Notes: a model not told the origin generated them from the letters alone. Positions 37,399 to 49,331 are shown, counted from the stretch's first letter. The stretch is 64,000 bases of DNA from Adineta ricciae (GCA_905250025.1 CAJNOJ010000025.1:339632-403631), one strand, 5' to 3'. A program made the numbers and translations.

Positions 37399-39159
37399 AA
37401 TGTGTGTCTCATGGAAATTGCAATCAGATTTGCAGTTTATGTATATATAAACTCATATCTTTCTCTCTGTGCTCTTGTGTGATGATCTTCTCATTTTTTA
37501 TTGAAAATATTTCTATTTTAGTCTGTTTGTTCCTTCTTGTGATCATTTTATTGTAAGAATTCTATTGACATTAGAGTTGTGCAAATCTTTGTGATTACCA
37601 CTGTTTTGTTTTCTTTCTCATCGTATTTGTATTGAACAGTTTTTATTGCAACTCTACTCGCTTTTTTAATAATAGCCTATCGAATCTTTAGGAAGGACGT
37701 GAATTTTTTTAGTATCTCATTTGCTGCTAAGGATATAAGAGATTATTTGAGTTGATTAATTTCCTTTCCCATTGAGGACGTATGGCGCTTTTGGGAGCGC
37801 GATTTCCTGAAAAGAAATCTTCCAGGATCGGAGTCATATAACAGCTTCAGATAAAACAAAAGTTCATAATCCATCGATGCTGTGAGTTTGAAATAATGAA
37901 ATATCAACTATGTGCTTTATTTGTGACACATCAGGGAAAATCAACAAAGGAACTAATCGACAAATACAAAAAAAGAGTAATTCTTCGTTTTCTTTTTCAT
38001 GACTTATTTGTTCAACTAATGTCACAGACGTTTTATTAACTGTTCGTGACAAATCATACATGGTCACAGCAGGCTGACCGTATATCCCGCGGAATACTAG
38101 ATTCTGCTTTGACGAAGCAATGTCGAAGAATTTTTTGTCAATGGAATATTTTAACATTGCTATTGCGAGTTTAAATATTAGTTTTGAGTCCTCTTCACCT
38201 CCATTGTATATAGATCGATAATTTGAGTTGAGATAGCATAGACGTTATTTAATCGAGTCTGAACTGTGAAGTTGATTTTATATGTAAATTATGTCGAGAA
38301 TTATTCAACGAAGAAGTTTAGTTGAATAGATCAAAGTCTGAAGATTATTTGAACATCTGTAAAGTAATACGTCAGTGGCTTTGCTTTAGTTTTAATATTT
38401 GTTTTCAAAAATAATAAATCAGACGTTTCCACCATGATACACAAGGCAATATGAGGGAAAATGTCGTTCGCCGGAATTGTGAAGTGCAACATTCATGTCG
38501 GATCTTCAATTAACGAAAGTAATAGTTCAAAACGCGAACAATTCAACTGGATCGTTTTGATTTACAAAGAGTTCAATGAGTGATATGCATTCTTGAGTGT
38601 TCCTTCTTTTGCTGTTTTTCCTCCGCCGCATTGACAAGTCAATGATGTTATTTTTAATTTCTTCGTTACAAAAAAAAAATTTCTTTTTACAAAAATTGAA
38701 GGAATGTGTGTTATCAGAGAAAGTATACTTCGGGCAGCTTTTGAATGGGCATTGACCGAAGTATACCTACATGTTTGTTGTTTATAGTTCATTTAAGATG
38801 TCTACCTATACATTCAATACTTGCATGATTATCATGCATGATCTCTTTCTCAAAATGACACACTAATTTACTAAAAGCAATATATATATGTGTTTCTTTT
38901 TTTACACTTTCTACTTGCGTTTTCTTTCGGTTACCAATAAAAAGCTATTCGAGCAAACTTATCTATCTAATTTCCTGGATTGACAGAAATATACAATAAA
39001 CACAAAGGAAGAAACTATTTCCCCTGACGACTTCTCTTCCTCTCCCCTCTACATCATCGTCATCTTTCATTTCTCCAACAGGTACGTCTTCCTTCTTCTC
39101 TTCTCTCTCGATCTTCATCATTCAAATCGCTCTTCTTCTTCTTCTTCAAATAACTATCC
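37399..39159. other. Gene-free stretch between contactin and the first four-TM gene
   Basis: About 1.7 kb. The open frame 37864-38157 (minus) has no signal or domain and I treat it as chance. The last 115 bp (from 39044) belong to the block shared with the second four-TM copy. A pyrimidine-rich tract (CTTCTTC repeats) just precedes the start codon at 39160. Confidence 0.55.
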
Positions 39160-39879
39160 ATGCTCTATCATAATCACGATCACTCACTACACCTCCAACA
39201 ACATCCTACTGATTATCCATATTCCTATCAATACACACCAAAAACAAGTGTTCAACAACGACCATTGCATTGGTGTATCATTCTCATCTCCCTTCTCTTC
39301 GTTTTTCTTCTCGTCATCGAATCTGTTGCATTTGTTGTGCTCGGTGCCTGGCATCTCACCAGTCGACTTGTCGAAACAGTTAATCTGCCGTTCTTCGATG
39401 AAATCTACCATCGTGAACTTGCTTTTGGTATTATTCTTGTTCTCATCGGAGCTGCAGGTATTTTCATGAGTATTCTGGGTCTCGTGGCTTTCTTCACTCT
39501 TCGATTGTTGTTACTACGAGCAGTAAGTGGAGGAGAATGTTTCGGATGAGTGACTGATGTGTTTGTTTGTAGTTTGCAGTGTGTCTTTTGGTGGTGATGA
39601 CGGGTGGAATAGCGAGTGGCGTGGTTGGAATCGTGTTCTCGTGTATGAAAAGTGACTGATTTGTTGAGTAATGTGAGATATGTTGTGATTATTGTAGCAC
39701 AAGTAAATGGATATATTGAAGAGATGAGAAAATCGACAGTGGTTGATGAAAGTGTAAGTAACGATGTGGTGGGAGAGAAAGATGATGATTTGTTGTTGTT
39801 GTACATTTTAGTATGCGGAAGCGAAATTTATGTTGGGAATGAACGGCGGTTTATCATTATTTATGAGTTTAACATGGGT
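39044..39879 (+). repeat. Near-identical duplicated block, copy A
   Basis: Direct-orientation partner of 46881-47728. Sequence from the 5' flank through the fourth exon is nearly identical in both copies, introns included; I count about a dozen differences by eye. Just upstream and downstream the two copies are still alignable but far more diverged, so the identical block has sharp edges. Confidence 0.9.
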
Positions 39880-40021
39880 AAGCCAAACACGAAGCGATCG
39901 AGTAAAAGAATGCGATGCTATTGTTTGTTTGATTGATTAGATAATCGGAATTGTGATTGTTCAATGTTTGACGAAAGATGTGAATATTTATGCAAGTGAT
40001 CACATATATCGTCGTACATAA
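39160..40021 (+). CDS. Four-TM membrane protein, copy A
   Basis: Five exons, starting MLYHNHDHSLHLQQHPTDYP. Four hydrophobic helices are visible: WCIILISLLFVFLLVIESVA, ELAFGIILVLIGAAGIFMSI, FAVCLLVVMTGGIASGVVGI and NGGLSLFMSLTWIIGIVIVQ. Both termini are polar; the N-terminal 40 residues are rich in His, Tyr, Gln and Pro. Introns follow LLLLRA (gtaagt), SCMK (gtgact), VVDES and SLTW, each 45-65 bp. The protein is about 210 residues. The shape resembles small tetraspan families, but I recognise no diagnostic motif and name no function. Its paralogue lies 7.8 kb downstream at 47000, on the other side of an ADAM gene and a chitinase-like gene. The last exon (IYASDHIYRRT) differs clearly from that of the paralogue. 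Confidence 0.8.
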
Positions 40022-40401
40022 TAAAGAATTCGTGCATATATACGAATAGCAGGAGAAAAGGACAACGTGTAAATGCAGTTGTATGTTGAAATATAATGTT
40101 TTTTTTTATATAATAAAATGTCAGAAAAGGAGAAATGTCTTTGACATTAGTTAACCAGCTTACATCATTGGACTTGATATGTATATACTTGCATGTGATA
40201 AGGATAAAAATATATATGCTGATGACAAAGTCTAATGCATGAGATATCGGTCATCAGTAAACGTCAAAAATGTCAACACCTGATGATACATATAGGAAAG
40301 AAAGAAGGGTAATTGAAGGAAAAGAATGTTGTCTTATGTAAGTAATATTATTCTATATAAATCCACATATATTTATATTCTATTGTTAGAAAACGAATAT
40401 C

Positions 40402-43217
40402 ATGGTCTTGATCCTATTTCTGCTGACGTTGATCAATTTGAATTTGATAGTTTCGACGAATCCTGCACCACCACCCTTCTTCGATCTAGCATTAAATATT
40501 GATGGTATTAGTAATCAATTTCGATTTATCCAAACAGCCAAATCGGCTGAGAATCGACACGTTCCATCAGTTATTATTCTTGATGATGATCAAAATCCGA
40601 CGATCTTCAATTCACCTCATCCATCTTCACTTCAAACGTTTCACGTAGAGTCCGACGGAGCCGCTGTCGGTTTCGCCAGTGTAACTGATAGTGCTACTTC
40701 CAATCCCAGTCTCCTGTACGCTATGATTCAAACATCAAGCGGTTCTATTTATGACATTGCTCCATTGATAGCACCAGAACAAAGCAGAAGTAAACGATCC
40801 TTAACAAATCCCTATATAATTCGCACCAAAAATTCCATTGTTAACCATGCATACATTACAATTGAATGGAATAATTCTCGTAGACGTCGCAGAGCCGATG
40901 ATACCAACGAAACTGAAGTAACAATAACGACAGAATCGGAAACCGAAAAAACTCGGCTGCCGGCATCTGAGTTCACGGATGCATTTACCTTGCCTGCTAT
41001 AACAATGCCTGACACAATTGAAAACATAACTATACCTTCTGCTGAGAACGACACAGAACTGTTCATCAACATGACCATGGAAACGACAACACCACGGCCG
41101 ATACCTGAAAAAACTCGTCATATCTACTTGGAAATTATCGCGGTGATCGATAGTTTAATCACCAACGATCTCCGAGCTTTACTAAACAAAACAGAACTTG
41201 AAACAATTGAAATTCTGAAATTATATTACATTCATATATTCATGAGTGTGGAACAACTTTATCGGCAATCCTTAATTTACGAAACACTTGATGTTCATAT
41301 TCGTTTGAACAAGATCATCTTCGCTACTGACAAACATCGTCTTCCATGGGAATCGTTCAAAAACATTTCATCGCTTACGAACGCCTATCGAAAAGCACCG
41401 AATGACATCCATATACGACCAAATATTAGTATGGATCTTTTGAAATCGTTGCACAAAGCTTACACAACCGATAAATTTGATAAGCGATTCTTCACGAATG
41501 AAGCTGATCATATCATGACTTTTACTCGCGTAGATCTCATTGATGGTGCTGGTTCTGCTTATGTGTTAGGGGCGTGTTTACCTTTATATAAATATTCGAT
41601 TGTTCAAGACGATCTGAATTCGTTTTCGGTGATTATTACAGTAACACATGAACTGGGACATAATTTAGGTTTGGATCATGATGAAATCGAAAATACATGT
41701 AACGATCCACAATTTCGATATATCATGTCGCCGAAAAACATGAACACAGCGGATCGTCGTCAATTACCGAACTTTTCCGAATGTTCCATTGCTCAATTGA
41801 ATCGTTTTGCCGATAATACAAGTACAACATGCTGGAAAAATTCTATAATTAGCACAAGAAATGATACAAAATTAGGCAAATTACGAGAAATTATCTCGAC
41901 AAACCTAGGCCAAATCGTGAGTGTTCACCAACAATGTCAATTACAGTATGGATTAAAGGCTATTCCATTTATTTCGGTCACATACGCTAGTAAAAGCCAC
42001 TCATTATATGAACCAAATCTTTGCAATCAATTGCGATGTTTCAAAGAACCAGAAGACAATTATATGTTTTGGCAAGATGGCGCATTCGATGGTTTGATTG
42101 ACCTTCTTATTTCATATAAACATCTTTCGCTTTATTTTAGGAACTTCGTGTGGTGAAAATCAAGTCTGCTATCAAAAACAATGTGTATCAACTAATCAAA
42201 CAATGAACGAAACCGATTTAGCTCAATGTCCTTATGGAGATTTGTTCGTACCAATACCAATGTTGAATCTAATGGATAAATACACATCAGGGAATATGTT
42301 ATGTGCTGACGCGTTAGATCTCCTTCGATCACGTGGATTGAATGTAACCCATTTATGCTACGATTCGACTTTTCCTTTTCGTCGATTGTGTTGTGAAGAA
42401 TGCAAGAAGTAATTAGACAACACGATGATTATTAAAAACACAGTTGTTCGTGTTTAGACATCTAATTCCTGAATGTGGAGATCATCATACTCGATGTCCT
42501 ATGTTTGCAGAATATTGTGACAAACAATATATGCGTATTAATGGAGTGCCGATTACAGAACTATGTCCTTATACTTGCGGCCAATGTCCTCATTTGCCTC
42601 CACCACCTAAATCTACGACGACAACGACGACGACGACAACTCCAGAAACAACCGTAGGTTCATTGTCTTCGGAACAATTCAATTGATAGGAAATTTACTT
42701 TTAGACTTTGAAGAAAGTCTTGACTAAAAAGAAAACTGCTACAACAAGAAAACCGAAAGTGACTACACCAAAACCACGAAAGTATATTAAACCTAAAACA
42801 TTCGACAAATATACATGCATCGACTCCGCGGACTGTTCTCAACTCGTTAAAGTTTACTCCAAGCTAAAGAAGAACGTCAAAAACTGGTGTACAGAACACT
42901 CCACAATGCATCAAGGCAAATATTTTCCTGAAGTCTGTCCGAAGTATTGTTCATTGTGTAACATCACATCAGAATGTGAAGAAAAGAAACTATGCCGAAA
43001 TAATGGTACGTGTATTCAAAATGAACACGGAACATATCAATGTTTATGTTCAACATCGAAATTGTACTATGGAACTTTATGTGAATACCGACGAACGTGT
43101 CTGGATAATCCGTGTGCAAAAGGAGAATATTGTTTTCAAACGCGAGGTGAAAATTATGTGTGTTTATCAAAAGAAGATAAAGAACAAATGCGTATTATTT
43201 TAAATGAGAAAAACTAG
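40402..43217 (+). CDS. Secreted ADAM/reprolysin-type metalloprotease with ShKT and EGF-like modules
   Basis: Four exons. The long first exon encodes a signal peptide (MVLILFLLTLINLNLIVS), a prodomain with furin-type sites (SRSKR near residue 131 and RRRRR near 160), and a Thr-rich linker. The catalytic domain has the zinc site HELGHNLGLDHD (His416, Glu417, His420, His426) and a Met-turn YIMSP. A cysteine-rich ADAM module follows (NLCNQLRCF; DGTSCGENQVCYQKQCV, formed across the first intron). Next come three six-Cys ShKT-like repeats: 42.2-42.41 kb, CGDHHTRCPMFAEYCDKQYM (42.48-42.59 kb), and CIDSADCSQLVK (42.8-42.96 kb), the last two separated by a Thr/Lys-rich linker. A C-terminal EGF-like module (CRNNGTCIQNEHGTYQC) completes it. 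There is no TM helix, so it is probably secreted and acts on extracellular matrix or cell-surface substrates. ShKT is a structural name; nothing here indicates a toxin. Confidence 0.9.
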
Positions 43218-43252
43218 TTTCTTCGATTTTGTTTTGCTTTCAGAGAAAGAAT

Positions 43253-44966
43253 TTATACAATAAGAAAGAAAATTTGAAATAAAACACATGGAATTATATA
43301 GATTGAGTTGAGTATATGAGCAGAATTGTTTACTCGGCGATGGTATCGATATGGTCCTATATTGGGACCGAAATAATCAGTGCGAGGTATTTTCCATTTC
43401 GGTGTGATGTTTTTCGTACGATTCCGTGCCGCGGTTGTTGTGTTCAATGGTGGTGTTGTTAATGGCGCACATGAGACAGTATAGTTCGATGTTAATTCTT
43501 TAACGAGAGAAACAATTGGAAATTTTCCATGATTACACAATTGACCAGCGCTATCGTCGAAATTAACGGGAAAGATTACAATACCGCCGAGACGTTGTTC
43601 TTTGGCATAGTTGATCTATTTGTAAAGGATAAGTAAGAGCTTTGAAAGACATTTTCTGATACATACTTTGAGTTCCATACTTTGAAGATCGTCGTAGCCA
43701 ATGACTTCATCGCCTAGGTAATCATAAAAGAGAATGGAATGATCTTTGTGGAAGAATTAAAGTTGACCTTTAGTCATGATTGGAACTTTTCGATCATCGA
43801 GAAAAACACGTTGCCAACCAGAATTGGTATTTCGGCAAAGCTACAAAAAATCCAAGTATACAATTGAATTTTCCATCAAAATGTTTCACTTCTGTATAAG
43901 GGACACTGCCAACACTCGACGCAGGACTGCCAAGATCATGCAAATCACTTGTTAAACGAAATTTTTTTCCAAACGTTGGTAATCCAAGTGTTAGTTTTGA
44001 CGGCTCAATTCCCGTTCCGACAATGTATTTTATCGCTGAATCCTATTAAAGAACATTTTATGTTAGGGATGGATCATCTACGAAATGCAAGTATATCGAA
44101 CTTGATTTAAATCTTTATCTTCATCTGTAGCACTAGCAGCCGGCATTAATGCACTATGATGTTCAGCAACTTTATCACGCGAACCACGATAATCATATGT
44201 TTGAACGTTAAGCCAATCAGCACATCTATGAGTGTCGATATATATATATGCAAAAAATTGTCAAAAAATGAGAACTGACTTTGCAAGTTCGTCTAATTCA
44301 AAACGTGATTCCAGTTGTTTTTTCACTCCGGAGATCGTAACTGTCAGTAATAAACGTGTTCGACCAGTTCTTGCTGCCTCTTCGGCATATTCTTCTTGCA
44401 AATCCTATTTAATAGAAAAATTCACTGCTTAGTTTGCTTTTGATTTTGGTCTTACTTTACAGAGTACGGTAAATCGTTTTTTATCTTCGATAACTTGTGG
44501 ATTGGGTGATGATGGCGGTCCTAATGCTTCACTTGGTTCAAAATTCAAATCAATTCCATCAAAGTCATGTGTTCGCAATAATTTCGTAGTTGAAATAACA
44601 AATTTTTGCCGAAATTCATCTTTCGACATCATCTCATTCGCTCGTCGAATCACATAATCTTGCCCGCCGACCGCCAACATGACTTTCAAATCCGGATCCT
44701 TATTATTCTTAAACTCTTTCAACGGATTATTCCATACTCCTACAAAATATACCATAGTTAACACACAATCCCAAATCGTTTACTTTACCAGTGAGTGTAT
44801 TATCATCTTCAACTCGAGCGAATGTGTAAACAATATGTGTGCAATTCTTTGCTTCTGGATGAATGCCAGTCCACGATGAAAAATAGCATATGATTTTGAA
44901 TTCTCCCCCGCAATCTGCGTTTACCAACGAGAAAACTAAAGTTAATAGTAATAATGTCACATTCAT
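43253..44966 (-). CDS. GH18 chitinase-like protein with altered catalytic motif and possible GPI tail
   Basis: About seven exons, starting at 44966 with the signal peptide MNVTLLLLTLVFSLVNA. I chose this Met because the upstream in-frame residues are not signal-like. GH18 features follow: KIICYFSSWTGIHPEAKNCT (strand 1), LKVMLAVGGQ (strand 3, SxGG-like), FDGIDLNFEPSEALG (strand 4), LNVQTYDYRG (strand 6) and LTLGLPTFGKKF. The catalytic consensus DGxDxDxE reads DGIDLNFE, so the acid Glu is kept but the neighbouring Asp is Asn. The C-terminus has a Thr-rich linker and ends in a hydrophobic stretch with no polar tail (SIYIIPCVLFQIFFLIV), as in GPI signals. The family binds or cleaves chitin; the substitution may lower activity or leave a lectin-like role. 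It converges with the ADAM gene. Confidence 0.9.
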
Positions 44967-46999
44967 TGTCGATATGATGGCCAGTGAATGACTTTGACCG
45001 AACGTAACAAAGAATGAGGGTGAAAAAATACTGTAATCGTCATTCGTTGTCATCGAAAAGACTTTACATCCCACAGACAATGAATTACGTTGCGATGATT
45101 TCGCATCCCGTTCATTAAATAAATATAGGCTCAAACGATTAGTTCGTTTCTTTTTCTTCTTTCATCGGAAGAACATGTTCACATGAATGTTACACTATTG
45201 ACTAAGACTATCATACCAAAGAATTTCATTGACTCGAAAAACAACGTCGATAAATTGCTTTCATGAATTCACCCCGATTCACTTTTCAGATTATATAAAA
45301 CAAAATCAACAATGATCAATCAAATCAAGGCAGCACATCACCTCAATTTACCTTTCTGACGAAAAATTGTACAAGGAAATTTACAAATGAATAAAAATAA
45401 CTTCTATAAAATATTCGAAAACTTTGAATCTGATTAATCGAATCTAAATTTTTCTTTAGAAGTTCATATGACGTGAATTTTTTTTTAAACTTGTAACATT
45501 CATATTTCAAGTTGATCAATGCACGTATTATGTAATGGGTGATGAAAAAGAACTTTTGACGGAGAATCTTCCCTAAGTTGTTCATATATTCGTTGCCGAA
45601 GTGCGATGACTTTTGTGGATCATATAGTAAACTCGTGTGGTCTGCTTCTGAGTTTTCATAACGTGAAGATGACAAGTTTGCACGATATTTTACATCAGTA
45701 TTCAATGCTTTCCAATCTTTTCCGTGAACTTAGAAAAATATTGTGCAAAGATCGGATGCCTGGTGAGCAGATGAACTTTCTACTTCATTTGTGTATAAAA
45801 GAAGATAAGTCAGTTAGTGTTTTCATGCAATGCATATCTTCTTATATGTCATAGGCAAATCATGACAACTGTCATTTTATGCTGCTTGAGGAACTAATAA
45901 CAGTGAAAGGAAAATGATTTCTAGTTATATAATTAAATGAGAAGTAGAAACATTGACTTTCTCGACGGTATATCATATAGAATGAATATGACTTTGTGAG
46001 TATTTCTCTTTTGATTAGTAAGTGCCTATCTAATAGGCGTAACAGTTAGTCAAGTAATCTGCTACCAAGAGGTTGACGTTTTTCATAGTTCAAACTAATA
46101 ATTTAATAATATATAGAGAGATTTCTGAGAATCTCATCTGCAGTTATATGTTATAATTTATACTTTCATGCCATCTTTTTAATGATATAATAGCGCTCAA
46201 AGCGTTATTCCGATGCATCTATCGATGATTGACATATTTGCATCAGTGAAAAATTTCGAGCGCATAAAAATAAAAAATTCTATTTGAAGCAACGCATAAG
46301 AATTGCTATTTAAGATGTAACATATGACTGAACATGAAAGTAATGATTTCCATCCGTTCAAGAAAGAAATAATGCAAAGTGCTCGTGGGATGTTCTATTT
46401 CTGGAATAATTTCCTTCTATCTTCGAAAAAATGGGTACAATGGAAATTCTTTTCAATTGGCTCTATTATTATGTCATAGACAATATTATTATTATCATTG
46501 GAAAGCCGTATTTCTCTGCATGACAGAACAACAGTCTTTTGTGACTACCGTCTGGTTGTTGAGAACTGTTCCAAAACTTTCTTTTCATTTTCTTCAACAA
46601 AAAATTCTAATTGCATGTGTATATATATTCTATTTCTTCTGTGTAAATATTCATGGACATATCACATCTATAAGTGATTCTCGTCTTTTTTCCTCTTCAA
46701 AACATATGTCAAACTAATCTACTTAGGTTCTTTGTCTTTCACTTCAGCGTAACTCTATCTTTTTTCGGCAAAAAGTGACAAGCTGCTGAACCAAATTTAT
46801 TTGCCTGATTTCTTAGGCTAGCAGGAACACACAACTAGTTCAAAAAAAGAAATTCTCTTCCTCCAGATCTTTTCCTTTTCCCCCTCTACATCATCGTCAT
46901 CTTTCATTTCTCCAACAGGTACGTCTTCCTTCTTCTCTTCTCTCTCGATCTTCATCATTCAAATCGCTCTTCTTCTTCTTCTTCTTCAAATAACTATCC
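44967..46999. other. Gene-free stretch upstream of the second four-TM gene
   Basis: About 2 kb of AT-rich sequence. The open frames 45343-45705 (minus), 45606-45854 and 46379-46717 (plus) have no signal peptide, domain or supporting splice structure. The last part (about 46740-46880) aligns weakly with sequence upstream of the first four-TM copy, showing that the duplication is older and longer than the near-identical block. Confidence 0.55.
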
Positions 47000-47728
47000 A
47001 TGCTCTATCATAATCACGATCACTCACTACACCTCCAACAACATCCTACTGATTATCCATATTCCTATCAATACACACCAAAAACAAGTGTTCAACAACG
47101 ACCATTGCATTGGTGTATCATTCTCATCTCCCTTCTCTTCGTTTTTCTTCTCGTCATCGAATCTGTTGCATTTGTTGTGCTCGGTGCCTGGCATCTCACC
47201 AGTCGACTTGTCGAAACAGTTAATCTGCCGTTCTTCGATGAAATCTATCATCGTGAACTTGCTTTTGGTATTATTCTTGTTCTCATCGGAGCTGCAAGTA
47301 TTTTCATGAGTATTCTGGGTCTCGTGGCTTTCTTCACTCTTCGATTGTTGTTACTACGAGCAGTAAGTGGAGGAGAGTGTTTCGGATGAGTGACTGATGT
47401 GTTTGTTTGTAGTTTGCAGTGTGTCTTTTGGTGGTGATGACGGGTGGAATAGCGAGTGGCGTGGTTGGAATCGTGTTCTCGTGTATGAAAAGCGACTGAT
47501 TTGTGGAGTAATGTGAGATATGTTGTGATTATTGTAGCACAAGTAAATGGATATATTGAAGAGATGAGAAAATCGACAATGGTTGATGAAAGTGTAAGTA
47601 ACGATGTGGTGGGAGAGAAAGATGTTGATTTGTTGTTGTTGTTGTTGTTGTACATTTTAGTATGCGAAAGCGAAATTTATGTTGAGAATGAACGGCGGTT
47701 TATCATTATTTATGAGTTTAACATGGGT
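46881..47728 (+). repeat. Near-identical duplicated block, copy B
   Basis: Direct-orientation partner of 39044-39879, displaced by 7.84 kb. Differences include one extra TTC unit in the 5' flank, three extra TTG units in the third intron, and scattered single-base changes. Outside the block, identity to copy A falls abruptly. Confidence 0.9.
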
Positions 47729-47863
47729 GAGTTAAAGAAAACAGGAAAACGTGGTAGTTGATTCTTTATGAATTTGTAGATTATGGGTATAGTGGTTGTT
47801 CGATGTTTGACTGGAGATGAGAATGTCACTGCCAATGATCGTCTGTACAGTCGATCACAATAG
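47000..47863 (+). CDS. Four-TM membrane protein, copy B
   Basis: Same five-exon layout and nearly the same protein as the gene at 39160: the first exon differs by one residue (Gly to Ser in LIGAASIFMSI) plus silent changes. The second intron begins GC instead of GT (47492-47493), otherwise in the same place. The fourth exon differs by two residues (AKAKFMLRMNGG). The last exon is clearly diverged (IMGIVVVRCLTGDENVTAND, ending YSRSQ), so the two proteins differ mainly in the C-terminal tail. Four TM helices as in the paralogue; function unknown. If the GC donor is not used, the product would be truncated soon after the third helix. Confidence 0.78.
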
Positions 47864-48752
47864 CACGACGATGAAAAGTAAAATATAGTTATTAGATACC
47901 AGAAAGAAGAAGTCTCGAAGATTTATAAGCTGTTATCAGATTATTCCATTGAAATGTTCATGGGTCGTATCAATATCCGGATTAAAAACTCATAAATCGA
48001 TTTGTTTTTCTATCACAAAATGTATATAATCCAAACGTGTGCTACTTTATCAGGTTAGATCAATTGCAAGAAATTGTAACTCTGTTTTAAATCTTAAAAG
48101 ATTACAAAATGAATTCGAATAAAACTACTTAACGGATACACATTTTCGCCTTCGAAATTCAATAAAAATAAGAAATCAACAGTCTTTTCAAAACACTTAA
48201 TTACTTTTATATGTAATACCAATCAGGTCTTGTTTAAACTTTATTCAACAAAAGATCGATATGAATACAGTTTTGCGAGAGGAAAGAGATTTTGCAATGT
48301 TGATAAAATTACTCGTCTGTCCGCCGTTAAACATATCATTGTACTATTAAGAAATTCTCTTATGTAATCTTTCCCAAGTTGCCTATTTCCTAACGACTGT
48401 GTTACACAATAATATATGCGGATATTTGTGTAGAAGACTTCAAAATCTTGCTTTTAAACGCATATCTTTGCTGAATAATGTGCAGAATGAAAACATTTTC
48501 CACGGTTTGATTCTCTTCATTAGTTTCCTTGTCCCCTTCAACATAGTAGGTGTAGCGTGACTTATTAATACAAAAAAAAAACTATGTATAAACATGTCAT
48601 CAACGTTGTTTGAGGTTTATTTTTTATATACATATGTATATAACAATACAAATTCAACTAGAAATATGACATCACAAAAAGAGAACGAAATTTCAGGAAT
48701 TTAATCTATTTCATCCGACGGATCTGCACGTACAAAATACAATTCTTTGGTA
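47864..48752. other. Intergenic stretch between convergent genes
   Basis: About 0.9 kb of AT-rich sequence without a supported gene, between the end of the second four-TM gene (plus) and the end of the MATH protein gene (minus). It should contain both 3' UTRs. Confidence 0.6.
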
Positions 48753-49331
48753 TCATAATCTTGCTTCGATTTCTTCATTGACTCTATTCGTCAATTCAGG
48801 AAGATCATCTCTCTGTTTCAGAAACTCGATCCATTGTTCAAGTGAACATGTATGAAAGAGATCCGTTGCAAAACGATGATCATCACAAGGATTGACAATG
48901 ACCAATTTTTCAATATTCATTGTACATCGCACATTGACTAATTTTGTTTTTGCATCACGTATAAGATTTCGTTCATCTTTCAATTCGCGTCTCGTACAAA
49001 AATTACTAAATCCCCACGAGAAGTTATTCGATGGAAATGCTCGTCGTTGTGTACATTTATTATTAAACATAATAAGTGATGGCTTGGTAGTTGTTATCAT
49101 CGAGATTGTATACGAAGTTATCGCACACGGAGCACCATCAGTCAATGTTAAATAAATACCCAAATTGGTCGGATGAGATCGATCGATTTGCAAACGCCAT
49201 GTACTGTCGCTCTTTGCGGAATAAAACAAGGGTCCGTACAGCCAATCGTCCTTTAATAATTTCAATTGTTTATAATCAAAGAGACAATTGAATTCCAGAT
49301 ATTCATTGATTGTCACCATTAATGCTGGCAA
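48753..49331 (-). CDS. MATH (meprin and TRAF homology) domain protein
   Basis: An open frame of 192 codons. Pattern from the N-terminus: NCLFDYKQLKLLKDDWLYGP, then STWRLQIDRSHPTNLGIYLT, LTDGAPCAITSYTISMI, a strand with KCTQRRAFPSNNFSWGFSNF, CTRRELKDERNLIRDAKTKL, and VNVRCTMNIEKLVIV. WRLQI, the small-residue turn, W-F before the middle loop and the final VRCTMNI strand are the MATH fold order. About 40 residues follow (FHTCSLEQWIEFLKQRDDLP). No RING, BTB or protease domain is attached. A possible acceptor lies just upstream (49338), so a 5' exon may exist and the true start is uncertain; the ATGs at 49331 and 49319 are both possible. MATH domains bind short peptide motifs in partner proteins. 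Confidence 0.72.
   Translation of the reverse strand: MPALMVTINEYLEFNCLFDYKQLKLLKDDWLYGPLFYSAKSDSTWRLQIDRSHPTNLGIYLTLTDGAPCAITSYTISMITTTKPSLIMFNNKCTQRRAFPSNNFSWGFSNFCTRRELKDERNLIRDAKTKLVNVRCTMNIEKLVIVNPCDDHRFATDLFHTCSLEQWIEFLKQRDDLPELTNRVNEEIEARL

Noticed and set aside
42475-42960. Reading the ShKT repeats as a toxin gene
   Set aside because: They are spliced in frame to an ADAM-type protease and sit in a large secreted enzyme; ShKT is a common structural module.
46379-46717. 112-codon plus-strand open frame
   Set aside because: Hydrophobic by composition, but no signal peptide, start context or homology; it lies in AT-rich sequence between genes.
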